Below, piece by piece: positions 8,275-16,914 of a DNA stretch of 64,000 nucleotides. This DNA is from Brassicibacter mesophilus (GTDB lineage Bacteria; Bacillota; Clostridia; Tissierellales; Proteiniboraceae), in contig NZ_JBNPXI010000019.1 of the NCBI RefSeq assembly GCF_050433385.1, forward strand, positions 33,170 to 97,169, read 5' to 3'. The stretch's first letter is position 1; each line of letters starts with the position of its first letter. The position numbers and the translations under genes are program-made. The notes beneath the pieces are model-generated. The model saw nothing but the letters and a program-made list of their open reading frames with translations, was not told where the DNA came from and ran no database searches.

Positions 8275-11016
8275 ATGAAAAAGCTATTTGAAAAGGTTTT
8301 TGGCACCTATAGTGATAGAGAAATAAAAAGAATAGAACCCATAGTAGAGAAAATAGAATCCTTAGAAGAAGACATGAAAAGATTAACGGATGTAGAATTG
8401 AGATCTAAGACAGATGGATTTAGAAATAGAATAGATAATGGTGAGACACTAGACGATATACTGCCAGAAGCATTTGCAGTAGTCAGAGAGGCTGCTGATA
8501 GAGTACTAGGCAAGAGACCTTTTAGGGTGCAGCTAATAGGTGGAATAGTATTGCATCAAGGTAGAATAGCTGAGATGAAAACTGGTGAAGGTAAAACGTT
8601 AGCGGCTACATTGCCTGGTTATTTAAATGGTTTGACAGGTAAAGGAGTTCATATAGTAACTGTAAATGATTACCTTGCTAAATATCAAAGTGAAGAAATG
8701 GGCAAGGTTTATGAATTTTTAGGACTCAACACAGGATGTATACTTCATGATATGGATAACATTGCTAGAAAAGAAGCCTATGGCTGTGACATAACATATG
8801 GAACAAATAACGAGTTTGGATTTGATTATTTGAGAGATAACATGGTCATATATAAATCTGAAATGGTTCAAAGAGACTTAAACTTTGCAGTAGTCGATGA
8901 GGTAGATAGTATCTTAATTGATGAAGCTAGAACTCCACTCATCATTTCAGGAATGGGAGATAAATCTACAAAACTCTATTTTGCTGCTAATACTTTTGTT
9001 CAAACTCTTAAAGGAAGAATAATCGACCCTAATGAGGAAAAGAGCAGTAGATTTGACAGAGAACATAAGGAAGAGACAGTAGATTTTACAGTTGATGAAA
9101 AGGCTAGAAATGTAGTTATAACTGAAAAAGGGGTAGAAAAAGCAGAGAAATTCTTTAGTATAGAGAATCTTGCTGATGCTTCGAACATGGAAATATCTCA
9201 TCACATAAATCAAGCGCTTAAGGCACATAATCTTATGAAAAGAGATACTGATTATGTAGTAAAAGATGGTGAGGTTGTAATAGTAGATGAGTTTACTGGA
9301 AGACTTATGTTTGGTAGAAGATATAGTGAGGGTCTGCATCAAGCAATAGAAGCAAAAGAAGGATTAGATGTTAGAAGAGAATCTAAGACCTTAGCAACTA
9401 TAACCTTCCAGAACTATTTCAGAATGTATAAAAAGCTTTCTGGTATGACTGGTACGGCAAAGACTGAAGAAGATGAATTTAGAGAGATATATAATGTCGA
9501 TGTTATAGAGGTACCAACTAACAAGCCAGTTATTAGAATGGATTTACCTGATTCAGTATATAAGAACGAAGAAGCAAAATTCAGAGCAGTTGTAAATGAA
9601 ATAAAGGAAAAGAATAACATAGGTCAACCAGTACTTGTAGGTACTATTTCTATTGAAAGATCAGAAATTTTAAGCAAAATGCTTAAAAAGGAAGGAATAA
9701 AGCATGAGGTTTTAAATGCTAAACAGCATGAGAGAGAGGCAGAAATAGTTGCGCAGGCTGGTAGATTTAGAGCAGTAACTATTGCTACTAATATGGCAGG
9801 TCGTGGTACCGACATACTATTGGGTGGTAACCCAGAATTTATTGCAAAAAGTGAAATGAGGAAAAAAGGCTATAGTGACCATGTGATTTCATTAGCTGAC
9901 AGCTTTGCAGACACTAATGATCCAGAGATAATAGAAGCTAGAAAGGTTTATAGAGATCTTTTAGTCAAAGCAAAAGAAGCAATAAAGGATGAAAACCAAA
10001 ATGTTATTAAGGCCGGAGGACTTCACATAGTAGGTACAGAAAGACATGAATCAAGACGTATAGATAACCAGTTAAGAGGTCGTTCTGGACGTCAAGGAGA
10101 CCCAGGATCGTCAAGATTTTTTGTTTCATTAGAAGATGACTTGATGAGATTGTTTGGAAGTGAAAGAATAAAGGGAATGGTAGAATCATTGGGCATGCCA
10201 GATGATGAGCCACTTGAACATAAACTGCTTTCAAAGTCAATTGAAGGAGCTCAAACAAGAATAGAAGCTCGAAACTTTAGTGTCAGAAAGCATGTACTAC
10301 AATATGATGATGTTATGAATAAGCAAAGAGAAGTTATATATGAAGAGAGAAGAAAAGTTTTAGAAGGTGAAAATTTAAGAGATCATGTTCTTACAATGGT
10401 TGAAAATATTATTGATAATGCAATAGGTATATATACAGAAGGAATAAAATATCCTGAAGAATGGGACTTAAGAGGGTTAGAGAATTATGTAGCAAACTTA
10501 ATCCCTATAAAAGGGTTGTTTAATATTGAGAAACCAGAAGAACTTACAAAAGAGAGCCTAAAGGAGATTTTAATCAATATAGCAGCTAAACTGTATGATG
10601 ATAAGGAAAATGAACTTGGAGAGTCTGTTCTTAGAGAGCTTGAACGAGTTATATTATTAAGAGCCGTTGACACTAGATGGATGGATCATATAGATGCTAT
10701 GGATCAGCTAAAACAAGGTATAGGGCTAAGGGCATTAGGAAATGAAGACCCTGTAAGAGCTTATCAAATAGAAGGCTTTGATATGTTTGAGGAAATGATC
10801 AAAGGTATACAGGAAGAGACTGTTAAGAGCTTATATCATCTTCAAAGAGCTGAGAATATTGAAAGAGAAAGAGTAGTCGAGGTTACAGCTACAAATCACG
10901 GAGATGGTGAAAATAAGCCGAAGACAGTAGTAAAGGGTGAAAAGATAGGAAGAAATGACCCTTGTCCATGCGGTAGCGGTAAGAAATATAAAAAGTGTTG
11001 TGGACAAAACGAATAG
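8275..11016 (+). CDS. secA: Preprotein translocase ATPase SecA
   Basis: The motor that pushes unfolded preproteins through SecYEG. The 913-residue protein has Walker A 'TGEGKT' at 103-108, a Walker B/DEAD-like 'DEVDSILIDEARTPL', and the preprotein cross-linking and second nucleotide-binding domains with 'TNMAGRGTDI' and 'QLRGRSGRQGDPG'. A C-terminal zinc-binding SEC-C motif (C897, C899, C908, C909 in 'CPCGSGKKYKKCC') binds SecB or the ribosome in other species. No second secA is visible. ATG 8275 follows TGAGGTGAAAG. prfB starts 17 bases downstream, so secA and prfB are probably co-transcribed. Confidence 0.98.
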   Translation: MKKLFEKVFGTYSDREIKRIEPIVEKIESLEEDMKRLTDVELRSKTDGFRNRIDNGETLDDILPEAFAVVREAADRVLGKRPFRVQLIGGIVLHQGRIAEMKTGEGKTLAATLPGYLNGLTGKGVHIVTVNDYLAKYQSEEMGKVYEFLGLNTGCILHDMDNIARKEAYGCDITYGTNNEFGFDYLRDNMVIYKSEMVQRDLNFAVVDEVDSILIDEARTPLIISGMGDKSTKLYFAANTFVQTLKGRIIDPNEEKSSRFDREHKEETVDFTVDEKARNVVITEKGVEKAEKFFSIENLADASNMEISHHINQALKAHNLMKRDTDYVVKDGEVVIVDEFTGRLMFGRRYSEGLHQAIEAKEGLDVRRESKTLATITFQNYFRMYKKLSGMTGTAKTEEDEFREIYNVDVIEVPTNKPVIRMDLPDSVYKNEEAKFRAVVNEIKEKNNIGQPVLVGTISIERSEILSKMLKKEGIKHEVLNAKQHEREAEIVAQAGRFRAVTIATNMAGRGTDILLGGNPEFIAKSEMRKKGYSDHVISLADSFADTNDPEIIEARKVYRDLLVKAKEAIKDENQNVIKAGGLHIVGTERHESRRIDNQLRGRSGRQGDPGSSRFFVSLEDDLMRLFGSERIKGMVESLGMPDDEPLEHKLLSKSIEGAQTRIEARNFSVRKHVLQYDDVMNKQREVIYEERRKVLEGENLRDHVLTMVENIIDNAIGIYTEGIKYPEEWDLRGLENYVANLIPIKGLFNIEKPEELTKESLKEILINIAAKLYDDKENELGESVLRELERVILLRAVDTRWMDHIDAMDQLKQGIGLRALGNEDPVRAYQIEGFDMFEEMIKGIQEETVKSLYHLQRAENIERERVVEVTATNHGDGENKPKTVVKGEKIGRNDPCPCGSGKKYKKCCGQNE

Positions 11017-11033
11017 AGGAAGGAGTAGATAAT

Positions 11034-12138
11034 TTGTTAGAAATTGAAAGCTATAAAGACAGGCTGTCAACTCTTAGAGAGACAGTAAAAGAAATAGGTG
11101 TTTCCCTTTGACTTGTCTAAACTAAAAAATCAGATTGAAGAGCTAGATGCTAAGGCTTTAGAGTCCGACTTCTGGAGTGATGTTCAAAAAGCTCAAAAAA
11201 TAGTTCAAGAAGCTAATATTTTAAAAGATAAACTCAATAAATATGAGGAAATAGTTGATCAGCTTGATGACATTGAAATCATGATAGAGTTGGCTGTTGA
11301 AGAGGAAGAATCATCATTAGAAAAGGATATAGTAGACAGTATTGCAGCTGCTGAAGAAAAAGTAGATGTATTCAGAATAAATACTTTATTGAGTGGAGAG
11401 CATGACAAAAATAATGCCATACTATCTATACATGCTGGAGCTGGAGGTCTTGAGGCTCAAGATTGGGCAGAGATGCTCTTAAGGATGTATAAGAGATGGA
11501 GTGAGAGTAAAGGATATTCAGTACAGATTCTTGATATATTGCCAGATACTGAAGGTGGTATAAGGAGTGTGACTTTGCTTATAAAAGGACTTAATTCTTA
11601 TGGATACCTAAAAGCTGAGAAAGGAGTTCACAGACTTGTTAGGATATCTCCATTTGATTCTTCAGGGAGAAGACATACTTCATTTGCATCAGTTGATGTT
11701 TTTCCAGAGCTAGGTGATGAGATAGATATAGATATAAATCCTAGCGATTTGAAGATAGACACATATAGATCGGGTGGTGCTGGTGGACAGCATGTCAACA
11801 CTACAGACTCTGCTATTAGGATAACACATGTTCCTACAGGTCTAGTAGTGCAGTGTCAGAGCGAAAGGTCTCAGCATAGTAATAGGGCAACAGCAATGAA
11901 AATGCTGATGGCAAAGCTTATTGAGCTTAAAGAAGCTGAGCAGAAGGAAAAAATTGAAGACCTTCAAGGTCAATACAATCAAATTGCTTGGGGTTCACAG
12001 ATACGATCATATGTCTTTCATCCATACAGTCTAGTAAAAGATCATAGAACAAATACTGAAACTGGAAATACTTCAAGTGTAATGGATGGCAGCATAGATT
12101 TGTTTATAAATGAATATCTTAAAAATAGAGCTAAGTAG
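11034..12138 (+). CDS. prfB: Peptide chain release factor 2 (programmed +1 frameshift)
   Basis: RF2 recognises UGA and UAA and releases the peptide. Translation starts at TTG 11034 (AGGAAGGAG upstream), reads 25 codons to CTT and meets an in-frame TGA at 11109-11111. A +1 slip on CTT-TGA-C resumes at GAC 11110 and continues to 12138, giving about 367 residues. A Shine-Dalgarno-like AGGTG at 11096-11100 lies just upstream of the slip site, as in other prfB genes. The downstream protein has the stop-codon recognition motif SPF ('RISPFDSSGR') and the catalytic GGQ ('GGAGGQHVN'). The shift is autoregulatory: low RF2 increases slippage and so RF2 synthesis. Confidence 0.97.
11100..11112 (+). promoter_or_regulatory. 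prfB frameshift site
   Basis: GTT TCC CTT TGA C: the slippery CTT codon (11106-11108), the in-frame UGA (11109-11111) and the following C (poor termination context) form the conserved RF2 recoding signal. The AGGTG stimulator is just upstream. Confidence 0.96.
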
Positions 12139-12168
12139 CCGTCACTAATGTGTCGGCTTTTTTTTCTT
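12137..12168 (+). terminator. Terminator of prfB
   Basis: AGCCG pairs with CGGCT around an extended stem with one mismatch (TCAC/GTGT), followed by eight or more T. It overlaps the prfB stop codon by two bases. Confidence 0.82.
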
Positions 12169-12285
12169 TTTTCTTCTCTTAAAATAAAGGATTAGAGTAA
12201 AATTTGTAGAAATAGAATAGGTATTGTATATATTTTATGGTATAAATTATATTATCATATTGTTTTTTGACAAAGGAGTGGTTAT

Positions 12286-14421
12286 ATGGGAATATTTAAG
12301 GGTAAAAGCAAAAAGATCACTTTTTCAAAGCTTAAATTCAAAAAGCTAAAAAACGAAAAAAACAGGGGAAGCAACAATTCTACAAAGAAATCAAGTAAAA
12401 AACTAAACTTGAGTTTTAAGAAAAATGCTAGTACTAAAAAACTTAACGTACAAAGTAGGATTAAAAATCAAATAGCAATAATAGTTTTATTACTAACTAT
12501 CATACCTATACTGTTTACAGGGTTTTTAAACTTCTATTTTGAAGGAAAGCAAAGCTCAGACCATATAAAAGAAATGAATCTCAATATGGCCAAATCTATT
12601 GCGAAACAGGTAGATATGTACATAGACGGCTCGTTTGATGTTTTACAAAGCTTATCAACTACACATGATTTTACCAATATGGATATACAAAAAGCTAGAA
12701 CTATTCTTATATCAACGACTACCAACCTAGAGTATATTAATTCTATTCAAATTTATGACACTAAAGGAAATCAACTTATTTCAACCAAAAACATGAGAGC
12801 AGGTATAAATGCTAGAAGTGAAGAATGGTTTACTAAAGCTTCCAAAGGAGAAAAATATGTATCGGATTCGTATATGGATGATAGAATCCCAGCAGTTATT
12901 GTATCAATGCCAATAAAAAATGCATTAAATCAAACAAAAGGTGTTATAGCTGCAAATATTAGCTTAAAGGATATTACCAGCTTAGCTACAGAAAATAAGA
13001 TTGGAAAGACTGGTATCGCATACATAGTTGATAAGCAAGGTATAACTATAGCGCATCCTGACTTTAATAACAAGGTAGTAACACAATTCAATGCTAAAGA
13101 AAACAAAATAAAAGGAGCTATTGGAGCACTTGAAGGAAAAACAAATATAGATACTTATGCAAATGATTCAAATACTATAGTAGTAGGAGCATTTACTCCT
13201 GTTTCATCGACTGGTTGGGGAGTTATTATAGAACAAAACCAAAATGAAATCAATGCAGGAGCGGTTACAAATCTTATCAGAACACTTGTAATAATAGTAC
13301 TTGCAATATTAGTCACTATAATATTAACTTCATTTACTGCTAAGAAATTTTCTGCCCCAATAGAAAATCTTGCTTTAATAGCTGATGAGATTGCAAAAGG
13401 TGATTTAACTAAGAGAGTAAAGGTTACGTCTACTAATGAAATAGGCTATCTTGAGAATGCTTTCAACAAGATGCTAGATTCATTATACAAAGTAATATCA
13501 AGTGTTAATCAAGCTGTAAATAACTTTAAGTCTAATGTTGAGAATCTAAATGAAAGCGCAGGGTTAACTGTAGAGGCTTCTGTTGAGATATCTAAGATAG
13601 TAGAGCAAGTAGCTTCGGGAACAGACAAGCAGTTAAAAAGTGTTGAAGATGCGATAGGCATAGTAGAGAGTATTACTAATAACGTAAAGAATGTAGACGA
13701 AAATGCACAATCTATACTAATGGCTACAAGTGAAGCATCTATGATAGCTAAAGAAGGTTCAAAGGATATAGAACAGACAAAGGTTACAATGGATTCTATT
13801 GCAGATAAGGTTAATCAATCTGCAAATCAGATAGATAGCCTAACAGAACATACTAATCAAATAGGAAAAATAATAACTTTTATAGATAATATATCAAAGC
13901 AGACAAATCTTCTCGCTCTAAATGCTGCTATTGAAGCTGCTAGAGCTGGAGAATATGGAAGAGGATTTACAGTAGTAGCTGAAGAAATAAGAGCACTTGC
14001 TGAACAGACGCTAGAAGCTTCTAGAAATATAGTTAATATAATAAACGAAATTCAAACTGAAGTAAAACTTGTGTCTAAGTCTATGGAAGAAGGAATAGCT
14101 GAAGTCAATAAAGGAAATCAAGTAATCGATAAAACAACTAAGTCATTTAGCAACATAGTAGATGAAACTGATAAGGTATTTAAGGGTGTAGAGGACTTTG
14201 CAGTTATCGTTGAAGAGCTTTCAGAAAATATGAAAGTAATAGAGAGTTCTATTTCTCAAGTTAGTGCAATATCACAAGAAACAGCATCAGGAACCCAAAC
14301 AGTATTAGCTAGTACAGAAGAGCAGCAATCAGCTATACATCAAATTAATCAATCAGCAGAAGAGCTAAATGAAATGGCAGAAAAACTAGAAGATATGATT
14401 AAAGAATTCAAAATTGACTAA
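12286..14421 (+). CDS. Methyl-accepting chemotaxis protein (dCache-HAMP-MCP)
   Basis: A 711-residue chemoreceptor. An unusually long, Lys/Ser/Asn-rich cytoplasmic tail (about residues 1-60) precedes the first membrane helix (about 65-88). A dCache-type extracellular sensor follows to about 328, then a second helix, a HAMP domain and the signalling rod. The rod tip has the conserved 'QTNLLALNAAIEAARAGE' hairpin that contacts CheA/CheW. ATG 12286 has CAAAGGAG upstream. The gene has its own terminator and no chemotaxis neighbours. The ligand cannot be read from the sequence. Confidence 0.93.
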   Translation: MGIFKGKSKKITFSKLKFKKLKNEKNRGSNNSTKKSSKKLNLSFKKNASTKKLNVQSRIKNQIAIIVLLLTIIPILFTGFLNFYFEGKQSSDHIKEMNLNMAKSIAKQVDMYIDGSFDVLQSLSTTHDFTNMDIQKARTILISTTTNLEYINSIQIYDTKGNQLISTKNMRAGINARSEEWFTKASKGEKYVSDSYMDDRIPAVIVSMPIKNALNQTKGVIAANISLKDITSLATENKIGKTGIAYIVDKQGITIAHPDFNNKVVTQFNAKENKIKGAIGALEGKTNIDTYANDSNTIVVGAFTPVSSTGWGVIIEQNQNEINAGAVTNLIRTLVIIVLAILVTIILTSFTAKKFSAPIENLALIADEIAKGDLTKRVKVTSTNEIGYLENAFNKMLDSLYKVISSVNQAVNNFKSNVENLNESAGLTVEASVEISKIVEQVASGTDKQLKSVEDAIGIVESITNNVKNVDENAQSILMATSEASMIAKEGSKDIEQTKVTMDSIADKVNQSANQIDSLTEHTNQIGKIITFIDNISKQTNLLALNAAIEAARAGEYGRGFTVVAEEIRALAEQTLEASRNIVNIINEIQTEVKLVSKSMEEGIAEVNKGNQVIDKTTKSFSNIVDETDKVFKGVEDFAVIVEELSENMKVIESSISQVSAISQETASGTQTVLASTEEQQSAIHQINQSAEELNEMAEKLEDMIKEFKID

Positions 14422-14430
14422 ATAAAAAAC

Positions 14431-14464
14431 TAAGGCTAGAGAAAAAAACCTCTAGCCTTAATCT
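14431..14464 (+). terminator. Terminator of the first chemoreceptor gene
   Basis: TAAGGCTAGAG pairs perfectly with CTCTAGCCTTA around an A-rich loop. The T tract is poor, so efficiency is uncertain. Confidence 0.7.
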
Positions 14465-14567
14465 TTGCAAAACACTGTTGTATATATGAGACTGCTGTAT
14501 TACTTGTGTCTTTTTTTATCAAAGTATATAATAAAGGAAGAAATTATTATAAAAGGAGAGAAAACTA

Positions 14568-16721
14568 ATGGATATCGTATCTCAATTGACACAGGAGCTA
14601 AAATTAAAGAAAATTCAAGTAGAAAGCACTATAAAGCTTATTGACGAAGGTAATACTATACCGTTTATTGCTAGATATAGAAAAGAGATGACCGACGGAT
14701 TAAGTGATGAAGTATTAAGAGAGTTTGACGATAGACTTACATACTTAAGAAATTTAGAATTAAGAAAAGAAGAGGTTATAAGGTTAATTGATGAACAGGG
14801 AAAACTGACAGAAGAGCTAAAGGCAGATATACTAAAAGCTGACGTACTTCAAAAGGTTGAAGATTTGTATAGACCATACAGGCAAAAAAGAAGAACACGC
14901 GCCACAGTTGCAAAAGAAAAAGGACTTGAACCATTGGCTGAATTAATATTAAAGCAAGAGGTTGTAAGTGGGACTATTGAACAATTAGCTTCACCGTATA
15001 TTAATGAAGAATTAGAAGTAAATACTGTAGAAGATGCTATAAATGGTGCAAAAGATATTATAGCTGAAATCATTTCTGATAACGCAGAGTATCGAGAAAG
15101 AATAAGAGAAATGAATTTTAATAAAGGTATCATAAATAGTGAAGCAGTAGATCAGGAAGAAAAGACAGTCTATGAGATGTACTATGGTTTCAATGAGGCA
15201 GTAAATAAAATTGCAAACCATAGAATATTAGCTGTAAATAGAGGAGAAAAAGAGAAAAAGCTAAAGGTTAAAGTGCTAAGCCCTGATGAAGATATAATTA
15301 ATTATTTAATGAAAAAGGTTATAATAAACAGTAAATCTGTGACAATTTCTTTACTTAAAGAATCTATAGAAGATGCTTATAAACGTTTGATATCTCCTTC
15401 CATTGAAAGAGAAATTAGAAATTTATTGACAGAAAGAGCCGAAGAAGAAGCAATTAAGGTTTTTGGCAAAAACACTAAGCCATTATTGCTGGTTCCACCA
15501 GTAAAGAATGTTAGAATTTTAGCTATTGACCCGAGCTATAGAACAGGTTGCAAACTTGTTGTATTAGACGAGACTGGAAAATTGTTAGATTATACTACTA
15601 TTTATCCTAATGAGCCTCATAATAAGGTAGAAGAGTCAAAAAAGGTTATGAAAGATCTAATAAACAAATATGATATAAACATTATACCAATAGGAAATGG
15701 AACTGCATCAAGAGAGACAGAGCTATTAGTTTCAGATATGATAAAAGAAATTGATAGGAAAGTGTACTATACAATTGTTAGTGAAGCAGGAGCATCTGTG
15801 TATTCTGCATCGAAATTGGCTACAGAAGAATATCCGGATATAGATGTATCAATTAGAGGAGCAATTTCTATAGGACGTAGATTACAAGATCCTTTAGCTG
15901 AACTAGTTAAAATTGACCCTAAAAGTATAGGTGTTGGGCAATATCAGCACGATTTGAATCAAAGTAAATTAGGGGAAACATTAAAAAATGTAGTTGAGGA
16001 TTGTGTTAACAGTGTTGGAGTAGATTTAAGCACTGCTACACCATCGTTACTACAATATGTTTCTGGCATATCTTCTTCAGTAGCTAAGAATATTGTAAAA
16101 TATAGAGAGGAAAATGGGAAGTTTAAAGATAGAAAAGAACTAAAAAGAGTTAAAAGGTTAGGTGATAAAGTATTCGAGCAATGTGCAGGGTTTTTAAGAA
16201 TTTCTGATGGGGATAATCCTCTAGATAATACTGCTGTACATCCTGAATCTTACGAAATAACTATGAGACTAATAGAAAAATTAGGCTATAGCACTGATGA
16301 CATAAGACAAGGAAAGCTTAAGAATATAGAAGAAAGAATACCAGACATAGAAGTATTAGCAGGTGAATTAGAAGTAGGTGTTCCTACGCTGAAAGATATT
16401 ATTGAAGAGATTAAAAAGCCAGGTAGAGATCCTAGAGAAGAAATGCCTAAGCCTATTTTCAGAAGTGATGTTCTAAAAATGGAAGATTTAAAGCTGGATA
16501 TGATTATGACTGGAACAGTAAGGAATGTTGTAGATTTTGGTGCTTTTGTTGATATAGGAGTAAAACAAGATGGATTAGTGCATATTTCTGAGTTAAGCAA
16601 TAAATTTATTAAAAATCCAATGGATGTTGTATCTGTTGGTGATGAAGTCAAAGTTAAAATTATAGGTTTAGATATAGAAAGAGGAAAGATTTCTTTGAGT
16701 ATTAAGCAAGTGAAGATGTAA
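14568..16721 (+). CDS. tex: Tex family S1 RNA-binding protein
   Basis: A 717-residue Tex protein, a nucleic-acid-binding relative of eukaryotic Spt6. In order: an N-terminal helical region with 'TIPFIARYRKEMTDGL', a YqgF/RNase H-like domain ('ILAIDPSYRTGCKLVV', 'IPIGNGTASRETE'), tandem helix-hairpin-helix motifs ('LLQYVSGISSSVAKNIVKYR') and a C-terminal S1 domain ('GTVRNVVDFGAFVDIGVKQD'). Length and domain order are standard. ATG 14568 follows AAAAGGAGAG. The gene is monocistronic and ends in a clean terminator. Confidence 0.96.
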   Translation: MDIVSQLTQELKLKKIQVESTIKLIDEGNTIPFIARYRKEMTDGLSDEVLREFDDRLTYLRNLELRKEEVIRLIDEQGKLTEELKADILKADVLQKVEDLYRPYRQKRRTRATVAKEKGLEPLAELILKQEVVSGTIEQLASPYINEELEVNTVEDAINGAKDIIAEIISDNAEYRERIREMNFNKGIINSEAVDQEEKTVYEMYYGFNEAVNKIANHRILAVNRGEKEKKLKVKVLSPDEDIINYLMKKVIINSKSVTISLLKESIEDAYKRLISPSIEREIRNLLTERAEEEAIKVFGKNTKPLLLVPPVKNVRILAIDPSYRTGCKLVVLDETGKLLDYTTIYPNEPHNKVEESKKVMKDLINKYDINIIPIGNGTASRETELLVSDMIKEIDRKVYYTIVSEAGASVYSASKLATEEYPDIDVSIRGAISIGRRLQDPLAELVKIDPKSIGVGQYQHDLNQSKLGETLKNVVEDCVNSVGVDLSTATPSLLQYVSGISSSVAKNIVKYREENGKFKDRKELKRVKRLGDKVFEQCAGFLRISDGDNPLDNTAVHPESYEITMRLIEKLGYSTDDIRQGKLKNIEERIPDIEVLAGELEVGVPTLKDIIEEIKKPGRDPREEMPKPIFRSDVLKMEDLKLDMIMTGTVRNVVDFGAFVDIGVKQDGLVHISELSNKFIKNPMDVVSVGDEVKVKIIGLDIERGKISLSIKQVKM

Positions 16722-16744
16722 AAACTTGGTTCTTAATGTTTTTC

Positions 16745-16773
16745 AAAAAGACATACTATTGGTATGTCTTTTT
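16745..16773 (+). terminator. Terminator of tex
   Basis: AAAAAGACATAC pairs with GTATGTCTTTTT (12 pairs) around TATTG, with the T tract built into the 3' arm. Confidence 0.93.
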
Positions 16774-16914
16774 GTGTACACTTAATTTTCCAAAAAAGTA
16801 ATCATTTCGAAAATAATATTTGTTTGTGTATTATAAAAAAAAGGAATTCCAGTATGATTATAGAATAATATAATTGGTATAACTGGTAAAAATCATCAAA
16901 TAGGGGAGATTCTT

